Positions 53,692-63,818 of a stretch of 64,000 nucleotides of DNA are shown one piece after another. The DNA lies in the NCBI RefSeq assembly GCF_033842475.1, contig NZ_JAWXYB010000018.1:1285501-1349500 (forward strand), read 5' to 3'. The DNA is from Acidiphilium acidophilum (GTDB lineage Bacteria > Pseudomonadota > Alphaproteobacteria > Acetobacterales > Acetobacteraceae). The notes beneath the pieces were generated by a model. The model made no database searches. It was given only the letters and a program-made list of their open reading frames with translations, and was not told the DNA's origin. The translations under genes were made by a program, and so were the position numbers. Numbering within the stretch: the first letter of the stretch is position 1; each line of letters opens with the position of its first letter.

Positions 53692-55128
53692 TCAGAGATA
53701 GGGCAGGAGCAGGCGGGCGGCGGCGTCGCGCTGGCGCTTCCAGAGCGGGTCGGCGGCGAGTTCGGCATCGGCGATCGGGCGGCTGCGGGCGATTTTTTCG
53801 TCGATCAGGCTGTCGAGTTCGGCGCAGACCGCGGGGTCGTAACATTCCAGGTCGAATTCGAAGTTGAGGCGGAGGCTGCGGGCATCCCAGTTGGAGCTGC
53901 CGACGAGGCTCCAGATGCCGTCGATCGTCATCAGTTTCGCGTGGTTGAACGGGGTGGCGCCGAGGAAGACGCGGGGGCGGAGCTGGCGCGAGGCGCGGAG
54001 ATGGGCGCGGACCGCCCAGTCGATCAGGCGGTGGTCGGAGTGTTCGGGGATGACGATTTCGACGGTGACGCCGCGCATGCAGGCGAGCTCGATGGCGGAG
54101 CGGAGCTGGTCGTCGGGCAGGAAATAGGGGGTGACGATGCGGACACGGTGTTCGGCCAGCGAGAGGGCGGCGCCGAGCAGGGTTTCGATGTGGTGGAGAT
54201 CGGCGTCCGGGCCGGAGCGGATGCCGCGGGCGAGGGTGGGGCCTGGGGCCTGGAGGGAATCGGGCCACCAGATTTCGCTTTCGAGCGATTCGTTGGTGGT
54301 GAAGTTCCAGTCCTGGGCGAAGGTGCCGAGCAAATGGCGGATGACGGGGCCGGTGACGCCGACCTGGACATCGTCGACGCTGCCGGGGGCGTCGGGTGGG
54401 GCGCGGTTTTCGGCACCGATGTTCAGGCCGCCGGTGAAGCCGGAGGTGCCATCGAGGATGAGGAGTTTTTTGTGGTTGCGCAGGTTGAGCAGGGGCATGC
54501 GCCACGGGGCGTAGCTGTGGAGGAAGCGCGCGCAGGGCACGCCGGCGGCGCGGAGGGCGCGGAAGGCGCGCGCGGTGAAGAAGCCGCCGCCGACTCCGTC
54601 GATCAGGACGCGGACGGCGACGCCGCGTTGATGGGCGCGGGTGAGGGCGGCGATGAAGCGGCGGCCCACCGCGTCGTTGCGGAAGATGTAGCCGGCGAGG
54701 GCGACGCTGTGCTGGGCCTGTTCGATCGCCCCGATCATCGGACCGTAGGCGGCGCGGCCGCCGTGGTAGACGGTGATGCGGTTGCCGGCGGTGAGGGGCA
54801 TGCCGGTGATCTGTCCGGCGATGGTGGCGAGGGTCTGGATCGGCGCGGGGGCTTCGAGCAGGGCGGTGACGCCGCGCCGGCCTTCGGTGGTAGGGGCAAT
54901 CTGGGCGAGGCGCGCGGCCTTGCGGGAGATGCGGTTGATGCCGAAGACGATGTAGAGCAGGGGGCCGGTGATCAGGGTCAGCCAGACCAGGGCGATCCAT
55001 CCCATTGCCGAGCGGACGTTTGATTTGCGCCGCAGGATATGCCACGTCAGCCCGAATGAGATCAGACAGTGAACGATGAAGATGATGGGTGTTTCGGTGA
55101 GGGTCGGGAGCGGTGTTTTGAGCGGCAT
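53692..55128 (-). CDS. cls: Cardiolipin synthase (phospholipase D family)
   Basis: Joins two phospholipids to make cardiolipin in the inner membrane. The 478-residue protein has two N-terminal helices (IIFIVHCLISFGLTWHIL, MGWIALVWLTLITGPLLYI) and two HKD motifs, NHKKLLILDGTSGFTGG (about residue 220) and NHAKLMTIDGIWSLVGSSN (about 395), both with H-x-K-x4-D intact. Its 3' end is next to tRNA-Gln (opposite strand). It diverges from an EEP-family gene. Confidence 0.93.
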   Translation of the reverse strand: MPLKTPLPTLTETPIIFIVHCLISFGLTWHILRRKSNVRSAMGWIALVWLTLITGPLLYIVFGINRISRKAARLAQIAPTTEGRRGVTALLEAPAPIQTLATIAGQITGMPLTAGNRITVYHGGRAAYGPMIGAIEQAQHSVALAGYIFRNDAVGRRFIAALTRAHQRGVAVRVLIDGVGGGFFTARAFRALRAAGVPCARFLHSYAPWRMPLLNLRNHKKLLILDGTSGFTGGLNIGAENRAPPDAPGSVDDVQVGVTGPVIRHLLGTFAQDWNFTTNESLESEIWWPDSLQAPGPTLARGIRSGPDADLHHIETLLGAALSLAEHRVRIVTPYFLPDDQLRSAIELACMRGVTVEIVIPEHSDHRLIDWAVRAHLRASRQLRPRVFLGATPFNHAKLMTIDGIWSLVGSSNWDARSLRLNFEFDLECYDPAVCAELDSLIDEKIARSRPIADAELAADPLWKRQRDAAARLLLPYL

Positions 55129-55248
55129 GTGAGCGGATATCCTGTACCGGTTTGTTCCGGTTGAGCGGCGTGACCGGATGAAGCCGGGTTTGCGCGCAAA
55201 GACAAGTCAACCCGACGAGATTCCCGATCCGGGCCAGCGGAGATCATC

Positions 55249-55860
55249 ATGCGTATCGTGAGCTGGAACCTTCTGCATCATGTGGGCGCGCAGGCGCGCG
55301 ACGTGGCTTCGCTGATCGAGTCCTGCCGGCCTGATGTGATGCTGATGCAGGAGGCGACCGAGGAGATCGGCGAGATCGCGCATCTGTGCGGCGGGTGGTA
55401 TTATCGTGCGCCGATGGCGCGGCGGACCTATGGGCTGGCGGCGTGGAGCCGGCATCGGTTCGAGGAGCCGGCGACGCTGCGGCTGCCCGCCTCGAAGGTG
55501 CCGGGGCGGGTGCCGCCACGGCTGGCGCAGATGGTGCGGATCGAGGGGGTGACGCTCGCGAATGTGCATTTGTCGCACGGGCAGATGCTGAACCGGCTGC
55601 AACTGCGCCATATCACGCGGCATCTGGTGGGGCCGGGGGCGATCATCGGCGATTACAATGCGCTTGGACCGATCCGGCTGGCGGGGTTTCACGATGTCGG
55701 GCCACGGCAGGTGACGTGCCGGGCGAGCGGGATGATCCCGTTCCGGCTCGACCGGTGCATGGTGCGCGGGATGGAGCGGGGTGAGGCGCGGGTGTTGTGG
55801 CGCGGGCCCTCCGATCATCATCCGATCATGCTGACGCTGCGGGTGGGCGGCGCGCGGTAG
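55249..55860 (+). CDS. Endonuclease/exonuclease/phosphatase (EEP) family protein
   Basis: A 203-residue metal-dependent hydrolase. Motifs in order: MRIVSWNLLHH, MLMQEATEEI (metal-binding Glu), LANVHLSHG, IIGDYNALG and SDHHPIMLTL (catalytic His). It is short for the family but has all catalytic residues. The substrate could be a phosphodiester, inositide or nucleic acid. Divergent from cardiolipin synthase, with which EEP genes are often neighbours, hinting at lipid phosphodiester chemistry. Confidence 0.85.
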   Translation: MRIVSWNLLHHVGAQARDVASLIESCRPDVMLMQEATEEIGEIAHLCGGWYYRAPMARRTYGLAAWSRHRFEEPATLRLPASKVPGRVPPRLAQMVRIEGVTLANVHLSHGQMLNRLQLRHITRHLVGPGAIIGDYNALGPIRLAGFHDVGPRQVTCRASGMIPFRLDRCMVRGMERGEARVLWRGPSDHHPIMLTLRVGGAR

Positions 55861-55868
55861 GCGACCGG

Positions 55869-58271
55869 TCAGAAATCGTTGCCGAGCAGGCGGTGGTAGT
55901 ATTGGTGGGCGGGGGGCGGCAGGTCGGGTGCGGCGTCGCGCCGGATCAGTTCGTTCTGGATCGTGCGGGCGTCGGATTTGATGCCGGCGCGGCCGAGGCG
56001 GATGACGCCGTGATTCTGGTTGCCGTACTGGCCGTGGCCGCCTGAGGCGCGTTGGCCGAGGCCGGAGGGGCCGCTGCCGGAACCCTTGCCGGTGCGCATC
56101 GCCTGCAACGCGCTCTGGGCCTGCTGGAGGGCGGCGATGGCGGCGCGTTCGGCGGGCAAGGCACCGGGGGCGTCACCGCGGGTGAGGGAGGCCGTTGCCG
56201 ATTGCATCGCCTGCTGACCCTGGCCGATCTGCGGGCCGGGTGGGATGCCGGCCTGGGCGAGGCTGGTCGCGGTGGCGCCGAGTTGCTGCTGCAGGGCTTG
56301 TTGCGCGCGGGCGAGGGCCTGGTCCGGGGCGGGGGTGGGCTGGCCGGCGCGGTTGCCCCGCTGATTACCCGGTTGATTGCCCGGTTGGGGCTGGGATTGC
56401 CGGGCGGTGCGGTCCATCAGCCCGGCTTCCTCGCGCATCAGTTTCGACAGGGTGCTTTCGGCCTGATGGGCGGCCTGCTGGCGGGCCTGCTCGGCGGCGG
56501 AGACCGGTTTTTCCTGTTGGACCTGACGCAGCATGGCGCGGAGTTTGGCGAGGTCGGCCTTGGCCTGTCCAGCATCCCCGGCGGCGGCTTCATCGGCGAT
56601 GCGCTGGGCGAGGGCGCTGATACTGGACATGGTGCCGAGCTGGGCCTGGGTGAGGGATTTCTGGCCCTGGGCGGCGAGATGGGCCTGGGAGGCGGCGTCG
56701 AGCCGGGCGAGGAGTTTCTGTAACTGGGTCGCGGCGGTGGAATGGCCAGCGAGGGCCTTGTTCAGGGCGGCTTCGAGGGCGCGGCGGGCGGCGGCGAGCT
56801 GTTCGGCGGCGCGGAAGGCCGCACCCTGTTCGGCGCGTTGCACGAGGCCCCATAGCTGGGCTTCGGGATGGGGCGCGGTGCCGGCGGCGAAGCGAGGGGC
56901 GAAACTGGCGATGTCGCGTTTCGTGCCGGGGGTGATCGGGCCGGGGGGGGTTGTTGCGAGGGTGGCGAGACGGGCGGCGAGGGCATTGTGGCGTGCGGGA
57001 TCGAGGGCGAGGGATTGACGGATCGCTTCGAGCGCCTGCGCGGTCGCGTTATGGAGGATCGGTGCGGGGAGGGTGATGCGGGCGGGGCTGGACGTGCCGG
57101 TCTGGCCCGCCTTGTTGGTGGCGATCAGCCGGGCTTCGACCGCCATGCCGGCATAGGGGCTTTCCAGCAGGTCGAGCAGGGCTTCGCCGTGGGTGGGCGA
57201 GGGGTGGGGCACGGCGGCGTGGTCGGTGCGGGGTGCGGGCTTTCCGGGGGGCGTGCGGCTGGCGGGCTGGAAGGCGAGGTCGAGCCCGGTCAGGCCGTAG
57301 GGGCTCGCGACGTTCCAGGTGAAGTCGATCCGTTTGCCGTCGGGGTCGCGATAGGGCGGGATGGTAAAGCCGATCGTGGGCGGGACGGGGGCTGCGACGA
57401 TCAGGCGGTAACGCGCGATGCGGTGCCAGAAGGGGCCGATCGTGATGGTGGTGGGCGCGGTGAGCGGCACGGTGGCGCGGTAGCTGCCGTTTGCGATGGT
57501 GGCGAAGCGGATGCCGTGAGGGCCGGCGGCGGCGGCGGGGGGCGATGATCCGCCGCCGGTCAGGATGAGTGCGAGCGAGGAGCCGCTCAGGACGGTGATC
57601 GGGTGGGCGGAGGGTTTGATCAGGATCGGGGCTTCGCCGGTCCAGCGTGGCGGGGTGATCCAGGCCTGGACCGTGATGCCGCTGCCGGGGAACAGGCGCG
57701 GCAGGTCGAAGCTGCGGGCGAGGCGCGGGCCGGCCTGATGGCCCGCCGCGATCCAGGCCGCGATCAGGGCGAGCAACAGCAGGGCGCGCAGGGCGAGCGG
57801 GTCGTGGGCGGCGAGATCGGGTGTAGGACGGCCGATTCGCGCGGTGCGCAACGCGGCATCGGTGCGGGCGCGATGGGACTGCCAGAGCGTGGTGGTGAGC
57901 GGATCGGTGAGCGAGTCTGTGAGGGAGGCGGAGCCTGCGAGGGCGCGGCGGTCTTCGAAGGCGGTGATCGGACGGTGCGAGAGGCGGGAATCGTGTTCGA
58001 TCCGCCGGTCGATCGCGGCTGGCAGGGGTGGGGCGTAGTGGCGGCGGGCGTGGAGGATGGCGGCGATCAAGGCGAGGAGGCCGATCAGGTCGGCGCGCCA
58101 GCCGCCGAGGCCGAGCAGGGTGGCGATCAGGAACAGGGCGATCACGCCGAGCGGGGCGAGGGATGCGACGGCGAGCGCCTCGATGGTGAGGACGAGATGC
58201 GCCCGCCGGCGGAGGCGGGCGAGGTGGGTGGCGATGGGATCGGGGTCAGGCGTGGGGGATGATCTCGTCAT
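55869..58271 (-). CDS. DUF4175 (TIGR02302) family membrane protein
   Basis: An 800-residue protein. Three N-terminal helices (residues about 30-75, then 165-185) precede a beta-rich region (SFDLPRLFPGSGITVQAWIT, FTIPPYRDPDGKRIDFTWNV), then a long Gln/Ala-rich helical region (about 500-720) and a Gly-rich tail. This layout matches the alphaproteobacterial TIGR02302/DUF4175 family of unknown function, possibly envelope-associated. Its start overlaps the end of lysA by 26 bases, so it is cotranscribed with argH-lptM-lysA. Confidence 0.85.
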   Translation of the reverse strand: MTRSSPTPDPDPIATHLARLRRRAHLVLTIEALAVASLAPLGVIALFLIATLLGLGGWRADLIGLLALIAAILHARRHYAPPLPAAIDRRIEHDSRLSHRPITAFEDRRALAGSASLTDSLTDPLTTTLWQSHRARTDAALRTARIGRPTPDLAAHDPLALRALLLLALIAAWIAAGHQAGPRLARSFDLPRLFPGSGITVQAWITPPRWTGEAPILIKPSAHPITVLSGSSLALILTGGGSSPPAAAAGPHGIRFATIANGSYRATVPLTAPTTITIGPFWHRIARYRLIVAAPVPPTIGFTIPPYRDPDGKRIDFTWNVASPYGLTGLDLAFQPASRTPPGKPAPRTDHAAVPHPSPTHGEALLDLLESPYAGMAVEARLIATNKAGQTGTSSPARITLPAPILHNATAQALEAIRQSLALDPARHNALAARLATLATTPPGPITPGTKRDIASFAPRFAAGTAPHPEAQLWGLVQRAEQGAAFRAAEQLAAARRALEAALNKALAGHSTAATQLQKLLARLDAASQAHLAAQGQKSLTQAQLGTMSSISALAQRIADEAAAGDAGQAKADLAKLRAMLRQVQQEKPVSAAEQARQQAAHQAESTLSKLMREEAGLMDRTARQSQPQPGNQPGNQRGNRAGQPTPAPDQALARAQQALQQQLGATATSLAQAGIPPGPQIGQGQQAMQSATASLTRGDAPGALPAERAAIAALQQAQSALQAMRTGKGSGSGPSGLGQRASGGHGQYGNQNHGVIRLGRAGIKSDARTIQNELIRRDAAPDLPPPAHQYYHRLLGNDF

Positions 58272-59592
58272 GCCAGAGCTGATCGATCGGTTGGCGCATT
58301 CTGATCAGATGGGGTTGCCCGCGATCGATCAAGATCTGGGCGGCGCGGGGGCGGGCATTGTAGGTGCTGCTCATCACCGCGCCATAGGCACCCGCATCGA
58401 GGATTGCGACCAGCGCGCCGGGTTTGAGGGCGGGCAGATCGTACCGGCCGAACCGGTCGCTGCTTTCGCAGACCGGGCCGACGATTTCGGTGGGGCGCGG
58501 CGGGGATGCGGCATCGATCGCGCCGACCGGGACGATGCCGTGATTGGCGTCGTAGAGGGCGGGGCGGATCAGATCGTTCATGCCGGCATCGAGGATGGTG
58601 AAATCGGCGGCTTCGGTGGCTTTGGTCAGGGTGACCCGCGCGAGCAGGATGCCCGCGGGGGCGACCAGCCAGCGGCCCGGTTCGATGGTGAGGTCGAGTG
58701 CGCGATCGCCGATCAGGCGCTTGACCATGGCGGCATAGGCGCCGAGCGGGAAGGCGATGCCGTCATCATAGGGGATGCCGAAGCCGCCGCCGAGGTCGAA
58801 AGCAGTGATCGTGGCACCTTCCGCCATGAGGCTGTCGATCAAATCGAGGATGCGGTGATAGGCGGCTTCGAACGGGGTGGGGCTGAAGATCTGGCTGCCG
58901 ATATGGGTGGAAAATCCGATGGCGCGGATGCCGGGCAGGCGGGCGGCGTGGCGGTAGAGTGCGGCGGCCTGATGGAGGGGGATGCCGAATTTGTCGGTGG
59001 CGCGGCCGGTGCTGATTTTATCGTGACCGCCCGCCGCGATGTCGGGGTTCACCCGCAGCGCGACCGGGGCGATGCGGTTGGCGGCGGTGGCGATGGCCGA
59101 GATCATGGCCAGTTCCTCGGCACTTTCGACGTTGAACTGGCCGATGCCGGCGGCGAGGGCGGCGGCGATTTCGTCCTCGCGCTTGCCGACGCCGGAATAG
59201 ACCATCGCAGCCGGGGCGATGCCGGCGGCGGCGGCGCGGGCGAATTCGCCGGCGCTGGTCACGTCGGCGCCCGCACCGACCCCGTTTCCGCCTTGGCGCA
59301 GCAGGTTCAGGATGGCGAGGTGGTCGTTTGCCTTGACGGCGAAGCGGATCGCGGGGGTGAGGCCGATAGTCGCGAAGGTGGTTTGCAGCAAAGTCAGACG
59401 GTTGCGGAGTGTTGCTGCGCTGTAGATCCAGCTTGGGGTGCCATGTTCGGCGGCGATCGCGGCGAGCGGGACATCATCGAAGGTGAGTCCGTCCTGAGCG
59501 TGCCAGCGCAGAGCGGGGCGCGCCGCGATCAGCCGGTGCCAGGGCTGGTCGCGCAGCAGCGTGGCGGAGGAAAGGGCGGCGTGATGGTTCAT
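58246..59592 (-). CDS. lysA: Diaminopimelate decarboxylase
   Basis: Last step of lysine synthesis; PLP enzyme of 448 residues. The PLP lysine is in IRFAVKANDHLAIL (about residue 84); other motifs are STHIGSQI, DLGGGFGIPY, EPGRWLVAPAG and the active-site CESSDRF. All residues are present. Its start overlaps the end of lptM by four bases; it is in the common argH-lptM-lysA operon. Confidence 0.95.
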   Translation of the reverse strand: MNHHAALSSATLLRDQPWHRLIAARPALRWHAQDGLTFDDVPLAAIAAEHGTPSWIYSAATLRNRLTLLQTTFATIGLTPAIRFAVKANDHLAILNLLRQGGNGVGAGADVTSAGEFARAAAAGIAPAAMVYSGVGKREDEIAAALAAGIGQFNVESAEELAMISAIATAANRIAPVALRVNPDIAAGGHDKISTGRATDKFGIPLHQAAALYRHAARLPGIRAIGFSTHIGSQIFSPTPFEAAYHRILDLIDSLMAEGATITAFDLGGGFGIPYDDGIAFPLGAYAAMVKRLIGDRALDLTIEPGRWLVAPAGILLARVTLTKATEAADFTILDAGMNDLIRPALYDANHGIVPVGAIDAASPPRPTEIVGPVCESSDRFGRYDLPALKPGALVAILDAGAYGAVMSSTYNARPRAAQILIDRGQPHLIRMRQPIDQLWHDEIIPHA

Positions 59593-59711
59593 TGCGACGG
59601 GTATTGGTGCGGGTAGGTGATGGCGCTTGCCGGGCCGGGCGGCGAGGGGGCACCGGCGCGACCGCAGGCGGCGAGGGCGGCGCAGGCGAGGATCAGGATG
59701 AGGTATTTCAT
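59589..59711 (-). CDS. lptM: Small lipoprotein LptM (YifL-like)
   Basis: A 40-residue lipoprotein with signal [16 protein letters not shown] (lipobox LAAC) and a short Pro-rich tail [14 protein letters not shown]. In E. coli LptM helps the LptDE translocon mature. The place between argH and lysA, with ATGA overlaps on both sides, is diagnostic although the sequence itself is short. Confidence 0.82.
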   Translation of the reverse strand: MKYLILILACAALAACGRAGAPSPPGPASAITYPHQYPSQ

Positions 59712-61156
59712 GACAGGGCCTTCTGCCACGCGGCGGCGGCGCGGGCGACGTTGTCCGGCGCGGTGCCGCCGATCGCCTTGCGTGCGGCGACCGAGGCCTC
59801 GACCGTGATGACGCCGAACACCGCTTCGGTGATCCGGGGTTCGGCCTCCTGCATGGCGGCGAGGGGCAGGGAGGCGAGGTCGGTGCCGCGCGCCTCGGCC
59901 ATGGCGACGATGCGGCCGGTGACGTGGTGGGCGGTGCGGAACGGCAGGTCGAGGTCGCGGACCAGATAATCGGCGAGGTCGGTTGCTGTGGCGAAATCGG
60001 CCCCGGCGGCGTCGCGCATGCGCGCTTCGTCGGCCTGCATGTCGGTGACCATGCCGGTCATCGCGGCGAGGCTGAGTTCGGCGGCGTCCGCCGCGTCGAA
60101 GACGGCTTCCTTGTCTTCCTGCATGTCCTTGGCATAGGCGAGCGGCAGGCCCTTCATGACGGTGAGCAGGGCGAGCAGGGCACCGAAGATGCGGCCGGTT
60201 TTGGCGCGGGTGAGTTCGGCGGCGTCCGGATTGCGCTTTTGTGGCATGATCGAGGAGCCGGTGGTGTAGGCATCCGACAGGCGGATGAAGCGGTAGGGGG
60301 CGCTGACCCAGATGATGATTTCCTCGGCGAAGCGCGACAGGTGCATCGCCATGATCGAGAGGGCGGCGAGGAATTCGATGGCGAAGTCGCGGTCGGAGAC
60401 GGCATCGAGGGAATTGGCAGTTGGTGCTGTAAAACCAAGGGCTTGCGCGGTCATGTTGCGGTCGATCGGGAAGGTGGTGCCGGCGAGGGCCGCGCTGCCG
60501 AGCGGGCATTGGTTGAGGCGGGCACGGGCATCGGCGAGGCGGGAGCGGTCGCGCGCGAGCATTTCGACATAGGCGAGCAGATGGTGGCCGAAGGTGACCG
60601 GCTGGGCGGTTTGCAGATGGGTGAAGCCGGGCATGATGGTGCCGGCGTGTTCGGCGGCGCGGTCGGCCAGGGCGCGCATCAGGTCGCGGAGCTGGAGGTC
60701 GATCGCGTCGATCGCGTTGCGGACCCAGAGGCGGAAATCGGTCGCGACCTGATCGTTGCGGCTGCGGGCGGTGTGGAGGCGGCGCCCGGCCTCGCCGATC
60801 CGGCCGACCAGCCAGGCTTCGATGTTGGTGTGGATGTCTTCCAGGGCGGGGTCGAAAGTAAATTTTTGTGAAGTGATCGCCGCGTGGATTTCGCCAAGAC
60901 CGTTGCGGATCGCGGTTTCGTCGTCCTGGCTGATGATGCCCTGATGCGCCAACATGGCGGCGTGGGCCAGACTTCCGGCGATATCCTCGCGCCAGAGCCG
61001 GTGATCGAACCCGATCGAGGCGTTGATCGCCTGCATGATCGCCGCCGGCCCTTCGGAAAATCGACCGCCCCATTGCAGGCGCGCGGCTTGCGCTTCGCCG
61101 GTGTTATGGTCAGATGCAGACTTGGTTATATTTTCGGGCGGAGCATCGACGTTCAT
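59708..61156 (-). CDS. argH: Argininosuccinate lyase
   Basis: Final step of arginine synthesis, 482 residues. The conserved start [11 protein letters not shown] is followed by [25 protein letters not shown] and the fumarase-family signature [12 protein letters not shown]. The ATG at 61156 gives a leader of 26 residues before the conserved start; an earlier one at 61243 exists. The ATG overlaps the start codon of a divergent TlpA-like gene in a CATG. Confidence 0.95.
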   Translation of the reverse strand: MNVDAPPENITKSASDHNTGEAQAARLQWGGRFSEGPAAIMQAINASIGFDHRLWREDIAGSLAHAAMLAHQGIISQDDETAIRNGLGEIHAAITSQKFTFDPALEDIHTNIEAWLVGRIGEAGRRLHTARSRNDQVATDFRLWVRNAIDAIDLQLRDLMRALADRAAEHAGTIMPGFTHLQTAQPVTFGHHLLAYVEMLARDRSRLADARARLNQCPLGSAALAGTTFPIDRNMTAQALGFTAPTANSLDAVSDRDFAIEFLAALSIMAMHLSRFAEEIIIWVSAPYRFIRLSDAYTTGSSIMPQKRNPDAAELTRAKTGRIFGALLALLTVMKGLPLAYAKDMQEDKEAVFDAADAAELSLAAMTGMVTDMQADEARMRDAAGADFATATDLADYLVRDLDLPFRTAHHVTGRIVAMAEARGTDLASLPLAAMQEAEPRITEAVFGVITVEASVAARKAIGGTAPDNVARAAAAWQKALS

Positions 61157-61757
61157 GGCAATCAAACTTTCAAGGCGGCATTTCGCGGCATTGGGCGCAG
61201 GGGTGTTGCTGCCTGACTTAACGGCGCTTGCCGGGTTGGGCAAATCGGCTTTCGCGATGAGTTTGCCCGATGTGGCGCAGAATCTGGCGGAAACCCTGCC
61301 GGAGCCGGCACCGGATTTTCATTTCATGAACGCGGCGGGGCGGCGGCTGGACCTTGCACATTACAAGGGCGAAGGGTTGATCGTTAATTTCTGGGCGACC
61401 TGGTGCCCGCCATGCCGGGCGGAACTGCCCTCGCTGGTGGTGCTCAACAAGATGCTGCTGCCGGACGGCATCCGGGTGCTGCCGATCTCGGTCGATTCCG
61501 ATGGGATCAAGGCGGTGATCCCGTATTACAAGAAACACGATATTACGGGCGTGCCGATGCTGATCGACCCGTCCTCCAGCGCGTTGCGGGCGTTTCAGGT
61601 CAACGGGATTCCACTGACCGTGATCGTCAATCGCAAGGGCGATGTGGTCGCCTCGCTGCAGGGGGCGGGCAACTGGGCGACTGCGACGACGGCGGCGAAG
61701 GTGCGCGAGCTGATCGGGCCGCCTCTGGCCAGGGGGACGAAGGCGACCGCGACCTAG
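61155..61757 (+). CDS. TlpA/ResA-like thiol:disulfide oxidoreductase
   Basis: A 200-residue periplasmic protein with an N-terminal [14 protein letters not shown], which looks like a Tat signal (S-R-R-x-F), followed by a thioredoxin-like fold with active site [15 protein letters not shown] (about residue 85) and the cis-proline [12 protein letters not shown]. Such proteins reduce apocytochrome c or other envelope cysteines. The ATG at 61155 shares bases with that of argH. Convergent with the SDR downstream. Confidence 0.85.
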   Translation: MAIKLSRRHFAALGAGVLLPDLTALAGLGKSAFAMSLPDVAQNLAETLPEPAPDFHFMNAAGRRLDLAHYKGEGLIVNFWATWCPPCRAELPSLVVLNKMLLPDGIRVLPISVDSDGIKAVIPYYKKHDITGVPMLIDPSSSALRAFQVNGIPLTVIVNRKGDVVASLQGAGNWATATTAAKVRELIGPPLARGTKATAT

Positions 61758-61765
61758 GGTTTGGT

Positions 61766-62725
61766 TCAGCGGTCGGTATAGCCGCCGATCACCGGGAGGA
61801 TTTCGCCGGTGATGAAGCTCGACATCTGCTTCGAGGCGAGGAACAGGTAGGCCGGGGCGATTTCCTCGGGCTGGGCCGGGCGCTTCATGCGGGTGTTGGA
61901 GCCGAAACTGTCCATTTTCGAGGGATTGTCGCTCGGGTTGAGCGGGGTCCAGACCGGGCCGGGGGCGACGGCGTTGACCCGGATGCCGCGCGAGGCGAGC
62001 GAGCCGGCGAGGGCGCGGGTGAAGCTGTGGATGCCGCCTTTGGTCATGGTGTAGTCGATGATGGTGGAATTGCCCATCAGCGCGGTGACCGAGCCGGAAT
62101 TGACGATGGCCGCGCCCTCGCCCATGTGCGGCAGGCAGGCCTGGGCCATGTGGAAATAGCCGTAGAGATTGGTTTTGATGGTCAGGTCGAAATGCTCCTC
62201 GGTGAGGTCTTCGAAGCGGCTGACATGCATCTGAAAGGCGGCGTTGTTCACCAGGATGTCGATTTTGCCGAAGGCCTCGACCACTTTGGCCACGGCGTCG
62301 AAACAGGATTTGCGGTCGGTCACGTCGCCGGCGATGGTGAGGACGCGCTGGCCTTCGGCCTCGATCGCGGCTTTGACCACGTCGGCGTCTTCCTGTTCGT
62401 GGGCGAGGTGGAGGATGGCGACATCGGCCCCTTCGCGGGCGAACAGGATGGCGACGGCGCGGCCGATGCCGGAATCGCCTCCGGTGATGATCGCGACGCT
62501 GCCGGCGAGCTTGCCGGAGCCTTTCCAGTAGGGGGCGTCGTACATCGGCGCGAGGCTCTGGCCGGTTTCGATGCCGGGTTTCGATCGGGATTCATCGGGG
62601 AAGGGCGGTTCGGGGTAGCGGCGGGCGCCGGCCTGCATGGCGCCCTGCATTTCGATCGGCGGGCGCGCCTTGTCGGCGTCGCGGACTTGCTGTTGGATCG
62701 CTTTCTGGCGGGCGGTGACGTCCAT
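61766..62725 (-). CDS. SDR oxidoreductase (YghA/glucose-dehydrogenase-like)
   Basis: A 319-residue classical SDR with a 55-residue N-terminal extension (about residues 1-70, ARQKAIQQQVRDADKARPP). NAD-binding motif IITGGDSGIGRAVA, NNAA, catalytic serine in IVNSGSVTALMG and YTMTKGG. This long form matches the YghA/YhdF group, predicted aldehyde or ketone reductases linked to stress. Transcribed alone. Confidence 0.9.
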   Translation of the reverse strand: MDVTARQKAIQQQVRDADKARPPIEMQGAMQAGARRYPEPPFPDESRSKPGIETGQSLAPMYDAPYWKGSGKLAGSVAIITGGDSGIGRAVAILFAREGADVAILHLAHEQEDADVVKAAIEAEGQRVLTIAGDVTDRKSCFDAVAKVVEAFGKIDILVNNAAFQMHVSRFEDLTEEHFDLTIKTNLYGYFHMAQACLPHMGEGAAIVNSGSVTALMGNSTIIDYTMTKGGIHSFTRALAGSLASRGIRVNAVAPGPVWTPLNPSDNPSKMDSFGSNTRMKRPAQPEEIAPAYLFLASKQMSSFITGEILPVIGGYTDR

Positions 62726-62867
62726 GATCGGGCTCCTTGAATGATGGTTGCCAAGTTGGGAAGGATGGGGAAATGCTTCAAATGAAAAGGCGGCAATCAG
62801 GAAGGTTGACGGGCAGGATTGGCGCGTCCGGGCGTTGCGGGGTGCGGCTTTGCATGGTGGGGGCGCG

Positions 62868-63812
62868 ATGAGCGGGTGGGTTCCGGCGTCGCGTTATCCT
62901 GATCCGGCGATCGAGACGCTCGATCCGTCATTCGCGAAATACCGGCTGTTCAATGCGGCGGTGGAACGGATTGCGGCCGGGATGCGCTGGTGCGAGGGGC
63001 CGGTGTGGTTCGGGGATGGGCGATATTTGCTGTGGAGCGACATTCCGAACGACCGGATCATGCGGTGGGATGAGACCGATGACAGCGTTTCGGTGTTTCG
63101 CGAGGGCGGGTTCGCCAATGGCAATACCCGCGACCGGCAGGGGCGGCTGGTGACGTGCGAGCACGGCGGGCGGCGGGTGGTGCGGACGGAGTATGACGGG
63201 TCGCTGACCGTGCTGGCGGATCGGTTCGAGGGCAGGCGGTTGAATTCGCCCAATGATGTGGTGGTGAAATCGGATGGCAGCATCTGGTTCACCGATCCGC
63301 CGTTCGGGTTGGGGTCGGATTACGAGGGGCGGATCGCGCGTGCGGAACTCGGGGCCCATGTGTATCGGATCGACGGGGGGAACGGGGCGGTCACGCTGGT
63401 GGCGGATGATGTGCTCGGGCCGAACGGGCTTGCGTTTTCGCCCGATGAGCGGCGGCTTTATATTGTGGAGTCGCGCGGGGTGCCGCATCGGCGCATCCTT
63501 GTGTTCGATGTGACGGGGGAGGGTGCGATCGGCAACGGGCGGGTGCTGATCGATGCCGGGACGGAGGGGACGCCGGACGGGATACGCTGCGATGTGGATG
63601 GCAATATCTGGGCGGGGTGGGGGATGGGCAGCGCGGCGCTCGACGGGGTGATGATATTCAACCCGGACGGCGCGGCGATCGGGCGGATCGCGCTGCCGGA
63701 ACGCTGTGCGAATGTGTGCTTCGGCGGGCGGCATCGCAACCGGCTGTTCATGGCGTCCAGCCGGTCGCTCTATGCGCTTTATGTCAATGCCGCGGGGGTG
63801 CCGGGTGGGTGA
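62868..63812 (+). CDS. SMP-30/gluconolactonase family protein
   Basis: A 314-residue beta-propeller lactonase. Metal-binding residues appear in RWCEGPVWFGDGRYLLWSDI (Glu), RRLNSPNDVVVKSDGSIWFT (Asn) and GPNGLAFSPDERRLYIVES and GTPDGIRCDVDGNIWAGWG (Asn, Asp). It would hydrolyse sugar lactones. ATG at 62868 follows GGTGGGGG; a longer frame from 62748 has no conserved N-terminus. It converges on a further SDR gene. Confidence 0.9.
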   Translation: MSGWVPASRYPDPAIETLDPSFAKYRLFNAAVERIAAGMRWCEGPVWFGDGRYLLWSDIPNDRIMRWDETDDSVSVFREGGFANGNTRDRQGRLVTCEHGGRRVVRTEYDGSLTVLADRFEGRRLNSPNDVVVKSDGSIWFTDPPFGLGSDYEGRIARAELGAHVYRIDGGNGAVTLVADDVLGPNGLAFSPDERRLYIVESRGVPHRRILVFDVTGEGAIGNGRVLIDAGTEGTPDGIRCDVDGNIWAGWGMGSAALDGVMIFNPDGAAIGRIALPERCANVCFGGRHRNRLFMASSRSLYALYVNAAGVPGG

Positions 63813-63818
63813 GCGGGG

